A program made the translations under genes and the position numbers. The notes below the pieces were generated by a model. That model worked only from the letters and a program-made list of their open reading frames with translations. It did no database searches and was not told where the DNA came from. A stretch of DNA of 5,677 nucleotides from Bacilli bacterium. Its GTDB lineage: Bacteria; Bacillota_I; Bacilli_A; RFN20; CAG-288. Of the stretch, positions 1 through 5,522 are shown one piece after another. The stretch is taken from contig CAAFJQ010000098.1 of assembly GCA_900763245.1 (NCBI GenBank), positions 1 through 5,677 of the forward strand. The letters are read 5' to 3'. The first letter of the stretch is position 1. Each line of letters begins with the position of its first letter.

Positions 1-69
1 CTATTCCCAATAAAGGATTTGCAGTGAATCCTCTCTTTTGAACTTGGAACTAATACGCTATGCTTGTTT

Positions 70-276
70 TTATTTGGCATCTGCAGCACCTCTTTCATTG
101 ACTTCACAAATGGTGACGTCATTTACTGAATCTCTTGGAATGATAATTGTTACCTTATCCGCATCGGTCCCGAAGAGTTTTCTTAATAATCCTCTTCTTA
201 CCTTTTTCTTTTTGCAGGCAACGATGCCTTCTTTAGGAGATTCATTTGCAACATTGATTTTCAATTTGTGTTTCAT
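70..276 (-). CDS. Small basic protein of unknown function (68 aa)
   Basis: I do not recognise a characterised family. The protein starts MKHKLKINVANES and ends ERGAADAK. A Lys/Arg cluster (KKKKVRRGLLRKLFG, about residues 22-36) is followed by a hydrophobic, beta-like run (KVTIIIPRDSV, about 41-51). No signal peptide or membrane segment is evident. The reading frame is open further upstream, to 432, but I chose the ATG at 276. It is preceded six bases away by a strong ribosome binding site (AAGAAGGA, complement of 283-290), and the upstream part of the frame would translate through a terminator hairpin and its U-tract. The pattern (short alternating strand, basic LLRxLFG, then VTIIxPxDSV) resembles short uncharacterised Firmicutes proteins I recall from accessory regions; this is unverified memory. 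The basic patch could suggest nucleic-acid contact, but that is speculation. It appears to be transcribed separately from rpsD, since two terminators lie between them. Confidence 0.6.
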   Translation of the reverse strand: MKHKLKINVANESPKEGIVACKKKKVRRGLLRKLFGTDADKVTIIIPRDSVNDVTICEVNERGAADAK

Positions 277-398
277 TTGCATTCCTTCTTTGAGCGGGAT
301 TTTTGTTGCTATATATCCCTTGCTCACCATATGGAGATTTAAAGGCGTTTTTGACCACCCTGTTTTTTGAAAAAAATTAATAAAGTTTTCTAAGGCAT

Positions 399-428
399 AA
401 AAAAAACCACCAGCATTATTGCTAGTGG
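399..428 (-). terminator. Intrinsic terminator (minus strand), possibly leader attenuator
   Basis: A 9-bp stem (407-415 with 420-428) closes a 4-nt loop and is followed on the minus strand by eight U residues (399-406). The central pair is a G-U wobble only in the minus-strand RNA; in plus-strand RNA it would be a C-A mismatch, and there is no U-tract on that side. The terminator therefore works on leftward transcription. tRNA-His already has its own terminator at 574-604, so this one either backs it up, ends a short RNA starting near 440, or attenuates the 68-aa gene downstream. Confidence 0.8.
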
Positions 429-446
429 ACATTAAATAAGGATAAT

Positions 447-477
447 AGTATATTCGTGCTTTTCGTGCTTCTCACAA
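447..477 (-). promoter_or_regulatory. Candidate promoter with 19-bp spacer (leftward)
   Basis: On the minus strand TTGTGA (472-477) could serve as a -35 and TATACT (447-452) as a -10, with 19 bp between them. The -10 is good and the -35 modest (4 of 6 consensus bases). The spacer is longer than optimal. Transcription would start near 440, only about a dozen bases before the terminator stem at 428. The likely target is the 68-aa gene, by read-through, or a very short RNA. The assignment is tentative because AT-rich DNA gives many -10-like matches. Confidence 0.3.
453..470. repeat. Exact tandem 9-bp direct repeat
   Basis: TTCGTGCTT occurs twice back to back (453-461 and 462-470) with no mismatch. 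It fills 18 of the 19 bases between the candidate -35 and -10 elements of the leftward promoter. It may be a slippage duplication that lengthened the spacer, or a tandem protein-binding site. With one copy the spacer would be only 10 bp and the promoter as drawn would not work. Confidence 0.8.
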
Positions 478-573
478 ATAGATAGTCGATAAAATGAGCA
501 AATAAAAAATGGCTACTTCACCTAAATTTAAGAAGAAATAAGCCTATAACAAGCAAAATAGCCCTTAAATATG
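478..573. other. AT-rich spacer without a recognisable gene
   Basis: This stretch lies between the tRNA-His terminator and the candidate leftward promoter. I see no start codon with a credible ribosome binding site leading to a plausible protein on either strand. The only structure is a weak interrupted complementarity on the minus strand (GGCT near 543 with AGCC near 511, plus CTTC with GAAG inside it), followed by ATTTTTTATT. That is too interrupted to call a terminator. Confidence 0.5.
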
Positions 574-604
574 AAAAAAGAACTGATATTTTTGGTATCA
601 ATTC
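574..604 (-). terminator. Intrinsic terminator of the rpsD-tRNA-His transcript
   Basis: On the minus strand a 9-bp stem (596-604 with 580-588, including one G-U pair) closes a 7-nt loop and is followed by six U residues (574-579). It begins 13 bases beyond the CCA end of tRNA-His, the usual place for the terminator of a tRNA transcript. The stem is AT-rich, so termination may be incomplete; that would let some transcription continue toward the stronger terminator at 399-428. Confidence 0.7.
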
Positions 605-617
605 TGTTGTTTCAATA

Positions 618-694
618 TGGGGCGGATAGTGGGGATCGAACCCATGCATGAGCGGTTCACAGCCGCTTGTGTTAACCTCTTCACCATATCCGCC
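618..694 (-). tRNA. tRNA-His (anticodon GTG), CCA encoded
   Basis: The minus-strand sequence folds into a full cloverleaf of 77 nt. It has an 8-bp acceptor helix GGCGGATA/TATCCGCC, a 3-bp D stem with loop AAGAGGTTAA, and anticodon stem AGCGG/CCGCT with loop CTGTGAA giving anticodon GTG. It also has a 5-nt variable region and a T arm with loop TTCGATC. The eighth acceptor pair, an extra G at position -1 facing position 73, is the hallmark identity element of bacterial tRNA-His and is read by HisRS. The terminal CCA is genomically encoded (618-620). The outermost T-stem pair is A-C rather than Watson-Crick. The gene lies 44 bases after the rpsD stop on the same strand, with no obvious promoter between, so it is probably released from the rpsD transcript by RNase P and 3' processing. 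Confidence 0.97.
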
Positions 695-700
695 ATGTAT

Positions 701-720
701 GCTGGTCCATAAGGACCAGC
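701..720 (-). promoter_or_regulatory. Perfect 8-bp hairpin between rpsD and tRNA-His
   Basis: GCTGGTCC (701-708) and GGACCAGC (713-720) are exact inverted repeats around a 4-nt loop. In the minus-strand transcript the hairpin lies between the rpsD stop and the tRNA, ending six bases before the mature tRNA 5' end. It has no following U-tract, so it is not a standard intrinsic terminator. It could protect the 3' end of rpsD mRNA after tRNA excision or mark an RNase cleavage site. The structure is certain; the function is inferred. Confidence 0.6.
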
Positions 721-738
721 AGGAATAACGTAATAAGT

Positions 739-1350
739 TTACAGCTTTCTGTTGTAGAATTCAATAACCTGAGCTTCATCGATCTCAGAAGTGAGTTCGG
801 ATCTTTCAGGATATCTGACATAGGTGCCTTCGAGCTTGTTAGGATCGACAGTGACGAATCCTAAGATAGCAGGCTTGCTTTCAACGACTTCGCGAACGAT
901 CTTGAGGTTCTTGGAAGCTTCCTTGAAGGAAATGACATCGTTGATTTCGACGATGTAAGAAGGAATATCGACCTTCTTGCCGTTGACAGTGACATGGCCG
1001 TGTGTGACGAGCTGTCTAGCCTGTCTTCTTGTCTTAGCAAATCCCATACGATAGACAAGGTTGTCAAGACGAGATTCGAGCAACTGGAATAAAGCCAAAC
1101 CAGTGGATTTTTCCTTATCAGCCTTAGCGATGAGGAAGAATCTTCTGAACTGCTTCTCAGAAAGGCCATAGGTGTATCTGAGTTTCTGCTTTTCGGCGAG
1201 CTGTGTGCCGTATTCTGTCTTTTTCTTAGCACGGGCATCTCCATGCTGGCCAGGGACAGTCTGACGCTTGGCGAGTTCTTCGCCGGTTCCTAAAACGGAA
1301 TAACCTAATCTTCTGGAGATTCTCCAGGCAGGTCCAGTGTAACGTGACAT
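739..1350 (-). CDS. rpsD: 30S ribosomal protein S4
   Basis: S4 is a primary 16S rRNA-binding protein that nucleates assembly of the 30S body and contributes to decoding fidelity. The 203-aa product has the usual length for Bacillota (about 200). It begins MSRYTGPAWRISRRLG, followed by the N-terminal helical domain with GTGEELAKR and the SEKQFRRFF region (about residues 64-72). The S4 RNA-binding domain spans about 94-155 and contains SRLDNLVYRMGFAKTRRQAR and HGHVTVNGKKVDIPSY. The C-terminus carries the conserved LEGTYVRYPERSEL and the terminal EFYNRKL. No Cys-based zinc knuckle is present, as in Bacillus S4. I chose the ATG at 1350 because it gives the family N-terminus and has AAAGGAG ten bases upstream; an in-frame TTG six bases earlier sits too close to that site. 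It is preceded by a structured leader and followed by tRNA-His in the same direction. Confidence 0.98.
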   Translation of the reverse strand: MSRYTGPAWRISRRLGYSVLGTGEELAKRQTVPGQHGDARAKKKTEYGTQLAEKQKLRYTYGLSEKQFRRFFLIAKADKEKSTGLALFQLLESRLDNLVYRMGFAKTRRQARQLVTHGHVTVNGKKVDIPSYIVEINDVISFKEASKNLKIVREVVESKPAILGFVTVDPNKLEGTYVRYPERSELTSEIDEAQVIEFYNRKL

Positions 1351-1372
1351 TTGCAATGTTCTCCTTTAGTTA

Positions 1373-1493
1373 CTTTGCATAACATAAGAGCGTAAGTCCA
1401 TCGATCCCGGATGAGCGTTGTTCACCTTTGTAGCAAGGCTACTTTAATCAGCGTCATCAGACGAATCGCTACTTGCGTGCTACGCATGCAAAG
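1373..1493 (-). promoter_or_regulatory. Structured rpsD leader, probable S4 autoregulatory element
   Basis: The rpsD 5' untranslated region is about 140 nt. Its ends pair perfectly: CTTTGCAT (1493-1486) with ATGCAAAG (1380-1373). An inner helix GCGTA (1485-1481) with TACGC (1394-1390) extends this stem and competes with a local GCGT/ACGC hairpin. Inside are a GTAGC/GCTAC hairpin (1430-1442), a CGTC/GACG hairpin within 1450-1470, and a small CATC/GATG hairpin near 1400-1414. The closing stem ends five bases before the Shine-Dalgarno (1361-1367). rpsD of Bacillus subtilis is known to be repressed by S4 binding its own leader. The same role here is inferred from position, length and foldability, not from a recognised consensus. 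If transcription starts near 1490, the first one to three bases of the outer stem may be missing. Confidence 0.6.
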
Positions 1494-1496
1494 AGT

Positions 1497-1525
1497 AATA
1501 TACCAAAACACCACTCCCAATTCAA
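1497..1525 (-). promoter_or_regulatory. Sigma-A promoter of rpsD
   Basis: On the minus strand a -35 TTGAAT (1520-1525) and a -10 TATATT (1497-1502) are separated by exactly 17 bp. Transcription would start near 1490, at the beginning of the foldable leader. A second minus-strand TATAAT at 1591-1596 has no good -35 and is a weaker candidate. Confidence 0.75.
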
Positions 1526-1607
1526 GAAAAAATTTGCAAAAATGCGCCGAAACATCACCAAAAGAGCAAACATTGTCCTTGTAAACCGATATTATAGGTT
1601 CCAACGA

Positions 1608-1636
1608 TTGAAAAAGAGGCCCTCCAAAACTATAAT
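1608..1636 (+). promoter_or_regulatory. Sigma-A promoter of leuS
   Basis: The -35 TTGAAA (1608-1613) and consensus -10 TATAAT (1631-1636) are 17 bp apart. The expected start near 1643 leaves a leader of only about 30 nt before the ATG. That is too short for a T-box, and no TGGNACCGCG-like antiterminator element is visible anywhere upstream. leuS therefore appears not to be under tRNA-Leu-sensing T-box control. It is divergent from the rpsD promoter, with about 80 bp between the two -35 boxes. Confidence 0.85.
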
Positions 1637-1672
1637 TGTAATGTTTTAATTATTATCTAAGGAGATTTTTCT

Positions 1673-4084
1673 ATGGGTTACGATTTTAAATCAATCGAAG
1701 AAAAATGGGAAAAAGTATGGGATGAGAAAAAAGCGTTCAAAACAGACACTTATGACTTCTCCAAACCCAAATTCTTCGTTATGGATATGTTCCCCTATCC
1801 GAGCGCTGTCGGACTTCATGTCGGACATGTCGAAGGCTATACAGCAACAGATGCCTTGGCAAGAATGAAAAGAATGCAGGGCTTCAATGTTCTTCATCCG
1901 ATCGGATATGATGCCTTCGGTCTTCCTGCCGAACAGTTCGCCATCAAAAACAACAAGAACCCTGGTCCCTATACCGATCAGAACATCGATAACTTCAGAA
2001 CACAGCTGAAGAGATTAGGTTTCTCCTATGATTGGGACAGAGAGATCAAGACCACTGATCCTAGCTACTATAAATGGACACAATGGATCTTCCTCAAGCT
2101 CTATGAAAAAGGATTGGCCTATGAAGATTATCGCCTTGTCAACTGGTGCCCGGCTTTAGGCACAGTCTTAGCCAATGAGGAAGTCATCGACGGAAAGAGC
2201 GAAAGAGGCGGCTTCCCTGTCGAAAGACGTCCGATGAAGCAGTGGGTCTTGAAGATCACTGCCTATGCCGATAAGCTTCTTGAAGGCTTGAAGGACATCC
2301 AGTGGCCCGCTTCTACTTTAGCCATGCAGAAAAACTGGATCGGCAAGAGCAAAGGCACAGTCGTCGTCTTCCCTGTCAAAGACAGCGATAAGAATATCGA
2401 AGTCTTCACAACACGCGCAGATACCCTCTTTGGCTGCACCTATGTCGTCTTGGCTCCGGAACATCCGCTTGTCAAGGAATTGACCACAAAGTCAGAAGAA
2501 GAGAAAGTCTTAGCCTATCAGAAACTCGTCGCAAGCAAGTCCGATCAGGAAAGAACCGATGGTTCCAAGGAAAAGACCGGCGTCTTTTTAGGAAGCTATG
2601 CCATCAATCCGATCAACGGCAAAGTCGTTCCGATCTATATCGGTGACTATGTCCTTGCCACTTATGGAAGCGGCGCTGTCATGGCAGTACCTTGCCACGA
2701 TCAGAGAGACTTTGATTTTGCAAAGAAACATCATATTGAAATGATTCAGGTCATCGAAGGCGACTGCGCGGAAGCTGCCTTTGAAGGAGACGGAAAGCAT
2801 ATCAACTCCTCCTTTGCCGATGGCATGAACAATGAAGAGGCCAAGAAAGCCATCACTGAAAAGCTTATCGAAATCAATAAGGGAAGATATCAGGTCAACT
2901 ACAAGCTCAGAGACTGGCTCTTCTCCCGTCAAAGATACTGGGGCGAACCGATCCCTGTCATCCATATGGAAGACGGAAAGACCATTCCTGTTCCCTATGA
3001 CCAGTTGCCTCTCACCCTTCCTGAGATGAAGGACTATAAGCCTTCCGGAGACGGCCAGCCGCCTCTTAGCAAGGAAAAGGATTGGGTTGAAGTCACAGTC
3101 GATGGCAAGAAAGGCTTAAGAGAGACCAATACCATGCCGCAGTGGGCAGGTTCCTCTTGGTATTATGCCCGTTATATCGATCCCCATAACAATGAGGCAA
3201 TCGGTGATAAGAAGCTTCTCGATCACTGGCTTCCTGTCGATGTCTATGTCGGCGGTGCTGAACATGCTGTTCTCCACCTTCTCTATGCCCGTTTCTGGCA
3301 TAAGTTCCTCCACGATCAGGGCATTTTCAAGTCTACTGAACCGTTCCAGAAGCTTTATCATCAAGGCCTTGTCTTAGGACCTGATGGCCAGAAGATGTCC
3401 AAATCCTTAGGAAATACCGTATCTCCTGATGATGTCATCAATGAATACGGCGCGGACAGCTTACGTCTCTATGAGATGTTCAAGGGCCCTGTCGATCAGT
3501 CTATGCCTTGGTCCAATGATGGTCCTAGAGGCGCAAAGAGATTCCTCGACAAGTTCTACCGTCTCTACAGCGATGAAGAATATACATCCAAGATCAAGGA
3601 TGAAGAGAATCCTGAATTGGATTTCATCTATCATGCCACTGTCAAGAAGTGCACCAATGACTATGAAGTCCTCCATTACAACACCGGCATTTCTCAGCTC
3701 ATGGTCTGCATCAGCGAATTTTACAAGGCAAAAGTCCTTCCTAAGAAGATGATGTTAGGCTTAGCTCAGCTTCTTGCTCCTATCTGCCCGCATCTTGCTC
3801 AGGAATGCTATACCTTATTAGGATATGATGGACTTATCGATTATGTCCCTTGGCCGAGTTTCGATGAGAACAAGATGAATGATAGACCTGTCACCTATGC
3901 CATTCAGGTCAACGGAAAGCTTCGCTCCACCATCGAATGGAAGAAGGATTGCTCTGAAGAAGAGGCTGAAGAGCTCAAGAAGAAGGCTCTCAGCGATGAG
4001 AAAGTCTTACCTCATATTCAGGGAAAGACGATTGCCAAAGTCATCGTCGTCAAGAACAAGATTGTTTCTATCGTCGCAAAATAA
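1673..4084 (+). CDS. leuS: Leucyl-tRNA synthetase
   Basis: This class I aminoacyl-tRNA synthetase charges tRNA-Leu with leucine in the cytoplasm. The product is 803 aa, matching the Bacillus type (about 800). The HIGH signature is HVGH at residues 49-52 after MFPYPSAVGL. The zinc-module region (about 155-190, NWCPALGTVLANEEV) keeps only one cysteine, as in Bacillus enzymes. The CP1 editing domain (about 225-405) carries the Thr-rich TTRADTLFG (246-254) and AVMAVPCHDQRDFDFA (335-350), including the conserved Asp of HDQRD, so hydrolysis of misacylated tRNA is expected. The catalytic core continues with RDWLFSRQRYWGEPIP (413-428), MPQWAGSSWYYARY (488-501), GGAEHAVLHLLYARFW (527-542) and KMSKS (574-578). 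An anticodon-binding domain follows (about 640-740, with APICPHLAQE), then a C-terminal domain. AAGGAG lies eight bases before the ATG. No defect is seen. Confidence 0.98.
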   Translation: MGYDFKSIEEKWEKVWDEKKAFKTDTYDFSKPKFFVMDMFPYPSAVGLHVGHVEGYTATDALARMKRMQGFNVLHPIGYDAFGLPAEQFAIKNNKNPGPYTDQNIDNFRTQLKRLGFSYDWDREIKTTDPSYYKWTQWIFLKLYEKGLAYEDYRLVNWCPALGTVLANEEVIDGKSERGGFPVERRPMKQWVLKITAYADKLLEGLKDIQWPASTLAMQKNWIGKSKGTVVVFPVKDSDKNIEVFTTRADTLFGCTYVVLAPEHPLVKELTTKSEEEKVLAYQKLVASKSDQERTDGSKEKTGVFLGSYAINPINGKVVPIYIGDYVLATYGSGAVMAVPCHDQRDFDFAKKHHIEMIQVIEGDCAEAAFEGDGKHINSSFADGMNNEEAKKAITEKLIEINKGRYQVNYKLRDWLFSRQRYWGEPIPVIHMEDGKTIPVPYDQLPLTLPEMKDYKPSGDGQPPLSKEKDWVEVTVDGKKGLRETNTMPQWAGSSWYYARYIDPHNNEAIGDKKLLDHWLPVDVYVGGAEHAVLHLLYARFWHKFLHDQGIFKSTEPFQKLYHQGLVLGPDGQKMSKSLGNTVSPDDVINEYGADSLRLYEMFKGPVDQSMPWSNDGPRGAKRFLDKFYRLYSDEEYTSKIKDEENPELDFIYHATVKKCTNDYEVLHYNTGISQLMVCISEFYKAKVLPKKMMLGLAQLLAPICPHLAQECYTLLGYDGLIDYVPWPSFDENKMNDRPVTYAIQVNGKLRSTIEWKKDCSEEEAEELKKKALSDEKVLPHIQGKTIAKVIVVKNKIVSIVAK

Positions 4085-4086
4085 AT

Positions 4087-4126
4087 GCATAGTAAAAGCC
4101 GGATTCACATCCGGCTTTTACTATGC
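4087..4126. terminator. Bidirectional terminator between leuS and pepC
   Basis: GCATAGTAAAAGCCGGAT (4087-4104) and its exact reverse complement (4109-4126) form an 18-bp perfect stem with a 4-nt loop. The GC-rich core AGCCGGAT/ATCCGGCT is followed by UUUUA on either strand, with the matching A-run on the 5' side. It can therefore end both leuS (stop at 4084) and the converging pepC (stop at 4140), which are only 55 bp apart. Confidence 0.9.
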
Positions 4127-4139
4127 CTGATTAAATTGT

Positions 4140-5480
4140 TTACTTCATCATTGCCCAAAGAGTATTGAAGACAGACTGCTCTTTGAGTGTGGAGGCATCA
4201 TATTTCTTCAATGTCTCTGCATCGACATATTCTCTCTTGACGAAGATCTCATAGACATAATCATCAAACCACTTGTCGGACATGATGAAATAGCCAGAGA
4301 ATCCGTTGTCCTTGCCCCAGGAATTTTCGACTTTCCATCTATCTGTAGTCTTGTCATCGAGGACATTGACACCGGTGAGCGTCATAGCGTGATTGCAGAA
4401 AGAGGAACGATAGGTGAGTCTTTCACTCTTTGTCATTGTATATTTCAAAGAGAAGAGCTCATTGCTTCTGATGATGCCAGAAGCGAGGATTCCCTCTTTT
4501 CGCATGGACTGAGCCAAGACATCGCTGCCGAACCAGATCGGATCTCCGCCCTCTAAGGAAGCAAGGGCTGCTTTCTTCAAGGTGGCAAGAGGAACATTGA
4601 AGAAGACAATAGGATCACCGCCTTCGACATTGTTGACAAAGCGGGATGTGTACTTCTGATATTCATTCATGCCTTCAATCGGAGCATCGCAGAGACAGAC
4701 AAAGTCATCCAAGTCCGCTTTGATGTACTCGTTATAGAAAGACATCGGTGTCATCTTTTCAGTGCGATGGAACTTTTCATCCTTATCCTGATATTCAAGT
4801 GTGAACTCTTTGACGGGTTCTCCCAAAGACAAGGAGAGGATACGATAGATATCGTTAAGATATCCTTCCTTCATTCTCTTCAGGACAAGAACAGAAGCCT
4901 CTTTCTTCTTGGCCTCTCTTAATTCCATGATGGCATGTGTGAGATAGGAAGTGAGGACAGTGTTGAGTTCGCCAGTATCCTGGCTGACATTCAAGTCAGG
5001 CATTTCAGAAGAAGGAACGACACCATACTTCTTCACGAGGTTGGTGAACATGACAAAGTGTCCGCCGTCTCCGATACCGGAATCAAGAAGGAAGACATTC
5101 ATTCTGGAATCGATGGGTTCATCAGCAAGCTCCATTGCTCTTTCAAGAACGAAGTTGCACTTTTCGAGTTTGTCATAGAACTGAAGATAGGCCTGAGAGA
5201 GCTCGAAGTTCTTGACCTTCAGGTTCTTGATGAGAATCGTTCTTAAGACATTGAGACCTGCAAACATCCAGCAGCGTCCGCTTCTCTTCTGATTGCAGAC
5301 ATCACCGGTCTTGAGGTCGATAGAGAAAGTGTCTTTCAAGCTCTTCTGAATCGTCTCATCGATGCTCGAACCGCTGATTCCGTTTCTTGCGATCGTATGA
5401 CGAATAAGAGAAGAAGTCTCTCTGTCATTGACATCCTTATCAAAGAGTTCTAAGTCCTCTTTTTTGATTGTGTTATCCAT
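4140..5480 (-). CDS. pepC: PepC-type cysteine aminopeptidase (C1B, bleomycin hydrolase family)
   Basis: This is a cytoplasmic papain-like aminopeptidase that removes N-terminal residues from peptides; family members form hexameric barrels. The 446-aa product has the usual length. The oxyanion Gln and nucleophile are in NQKRSGRCWMFAGLN (Gln64, Cys70), the catalytic His in CNHAMTLTGVN (His364), and the Asn in KVENSWG (Asn386), so the catalytic set is intact. GDGGHFVMFTNLVKKYGVVP (about residues 138-157) corresponds to the family DGGQW region with GGHF replacing GGQW. WFGSDV (316-321) corresponds to the usual WFGCDV. The C-terminus ends NTLWAMMK rather than the lactic-acid-bacterial tail I recall. 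I chose the ATG at 5480 because GGAGG (5486-5490) lies five bases upstream; a longer in-frame GTG start at 5510 would coincide with the predicted transcription start. It is apparently a single-gene unit converging on leuS. Confidence 0.93.
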   Translation of the reverse strand: MDNTIKKEDLELFDKDVNDRETSSLIRHTIARNGISGSSIDETIQKSLKDTFSIDLKTGDVCNQKRSGRCWMFAGLNVLRTILIKNLKVKNFELSQAYLQFYDKLEKCNFVLERAMELADEPIDSRMNVFLLDSGIGDGGHFVMFTNLVKKYGVVPSSEMPDLNVSQDTGELNTVLTSYLTHAIMELREAKKKEASVLVLKRMKEGYLNDIYRILSLSLGEPVKEFTLEYQDKDEKFHRTEKMTPMSFYNEYIKADLDDFVCLCDAPIEGMNEYQKYTSRFVNNVEGGDPIVFFNVPLATLKKAALASLEGGDPIWFGSDVLAQSMRKEGILASGIIRSNELFSLKYTMTKSERLTYRSSFCNHAMTLTGVNVLDDKTTDRWKVENSWGKDNGFSGYFIMSDKWFDDYVYEIFVKREYVDAETLKKYDASTLKEQSVFNTLWAMMK

Positions 5481-5513
5481 ACATGCCTCCGTTAAGCGTA
5501 TTTTTAGCACATT

Positions 5514-5522
5514 ATTCTAGCA
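5514..5522 (-). promoter_or_regulatory. Extended -10 promoter candidate for pepC
   Basis: On the minus strand TGCTAGAAT (5522-5514) is an extended -10 (TGnTAGAAT). It would start transcription near 5507, leaving a short leader with GGAGG before the ATG at 5480. No good -35 is found at 17 bp. A consensus TATAAT also lies further upstream (5567-5572, minus), again with a poor -35. The rest of 5523-5677 is AT-rich and shows no gene I can support. Confidence 0.45.

Noticed and set aside
15..31. Short inverted repeat GGATT/AATCC downstream of the 68-aa gene
   Set aside because: Only five base pairs, with no clear U-tract on the minus strand, and too near the window edge to call a terminator.
38..370. 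110-aa plus-strand reading frame with hydrophobic stretches
   Set aside because: It is antisense to the 68-aa gene and its upstream region and has no ribosome binding site. Its hydrophobicity comes from the complement of Lys-rich codons.
277..432. Upstream in-frame extension of the 68-aa protein to 120 aa
   Set aside because: The extension would encode a terminator stem and its poly-U as protein, has no ribosome binding site at its start, and the internal ATG at 276 has a strong one.
1422..1604. 60-aa minus-strand reading frame upstream of rpsD
   Set aside because: It overlaps the rpsD promoter and structured leader, and its translation looks like no known protein. A weak AAGGA-like site is present, but the frame is most likely chance.
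1526..1672. T-box riboswitch upstream of leuS
   Set aside because: The leader after the predicted start is only about 30 nt, and there is no specifier stem, TGGNACCGCG element or terminator before leuS.
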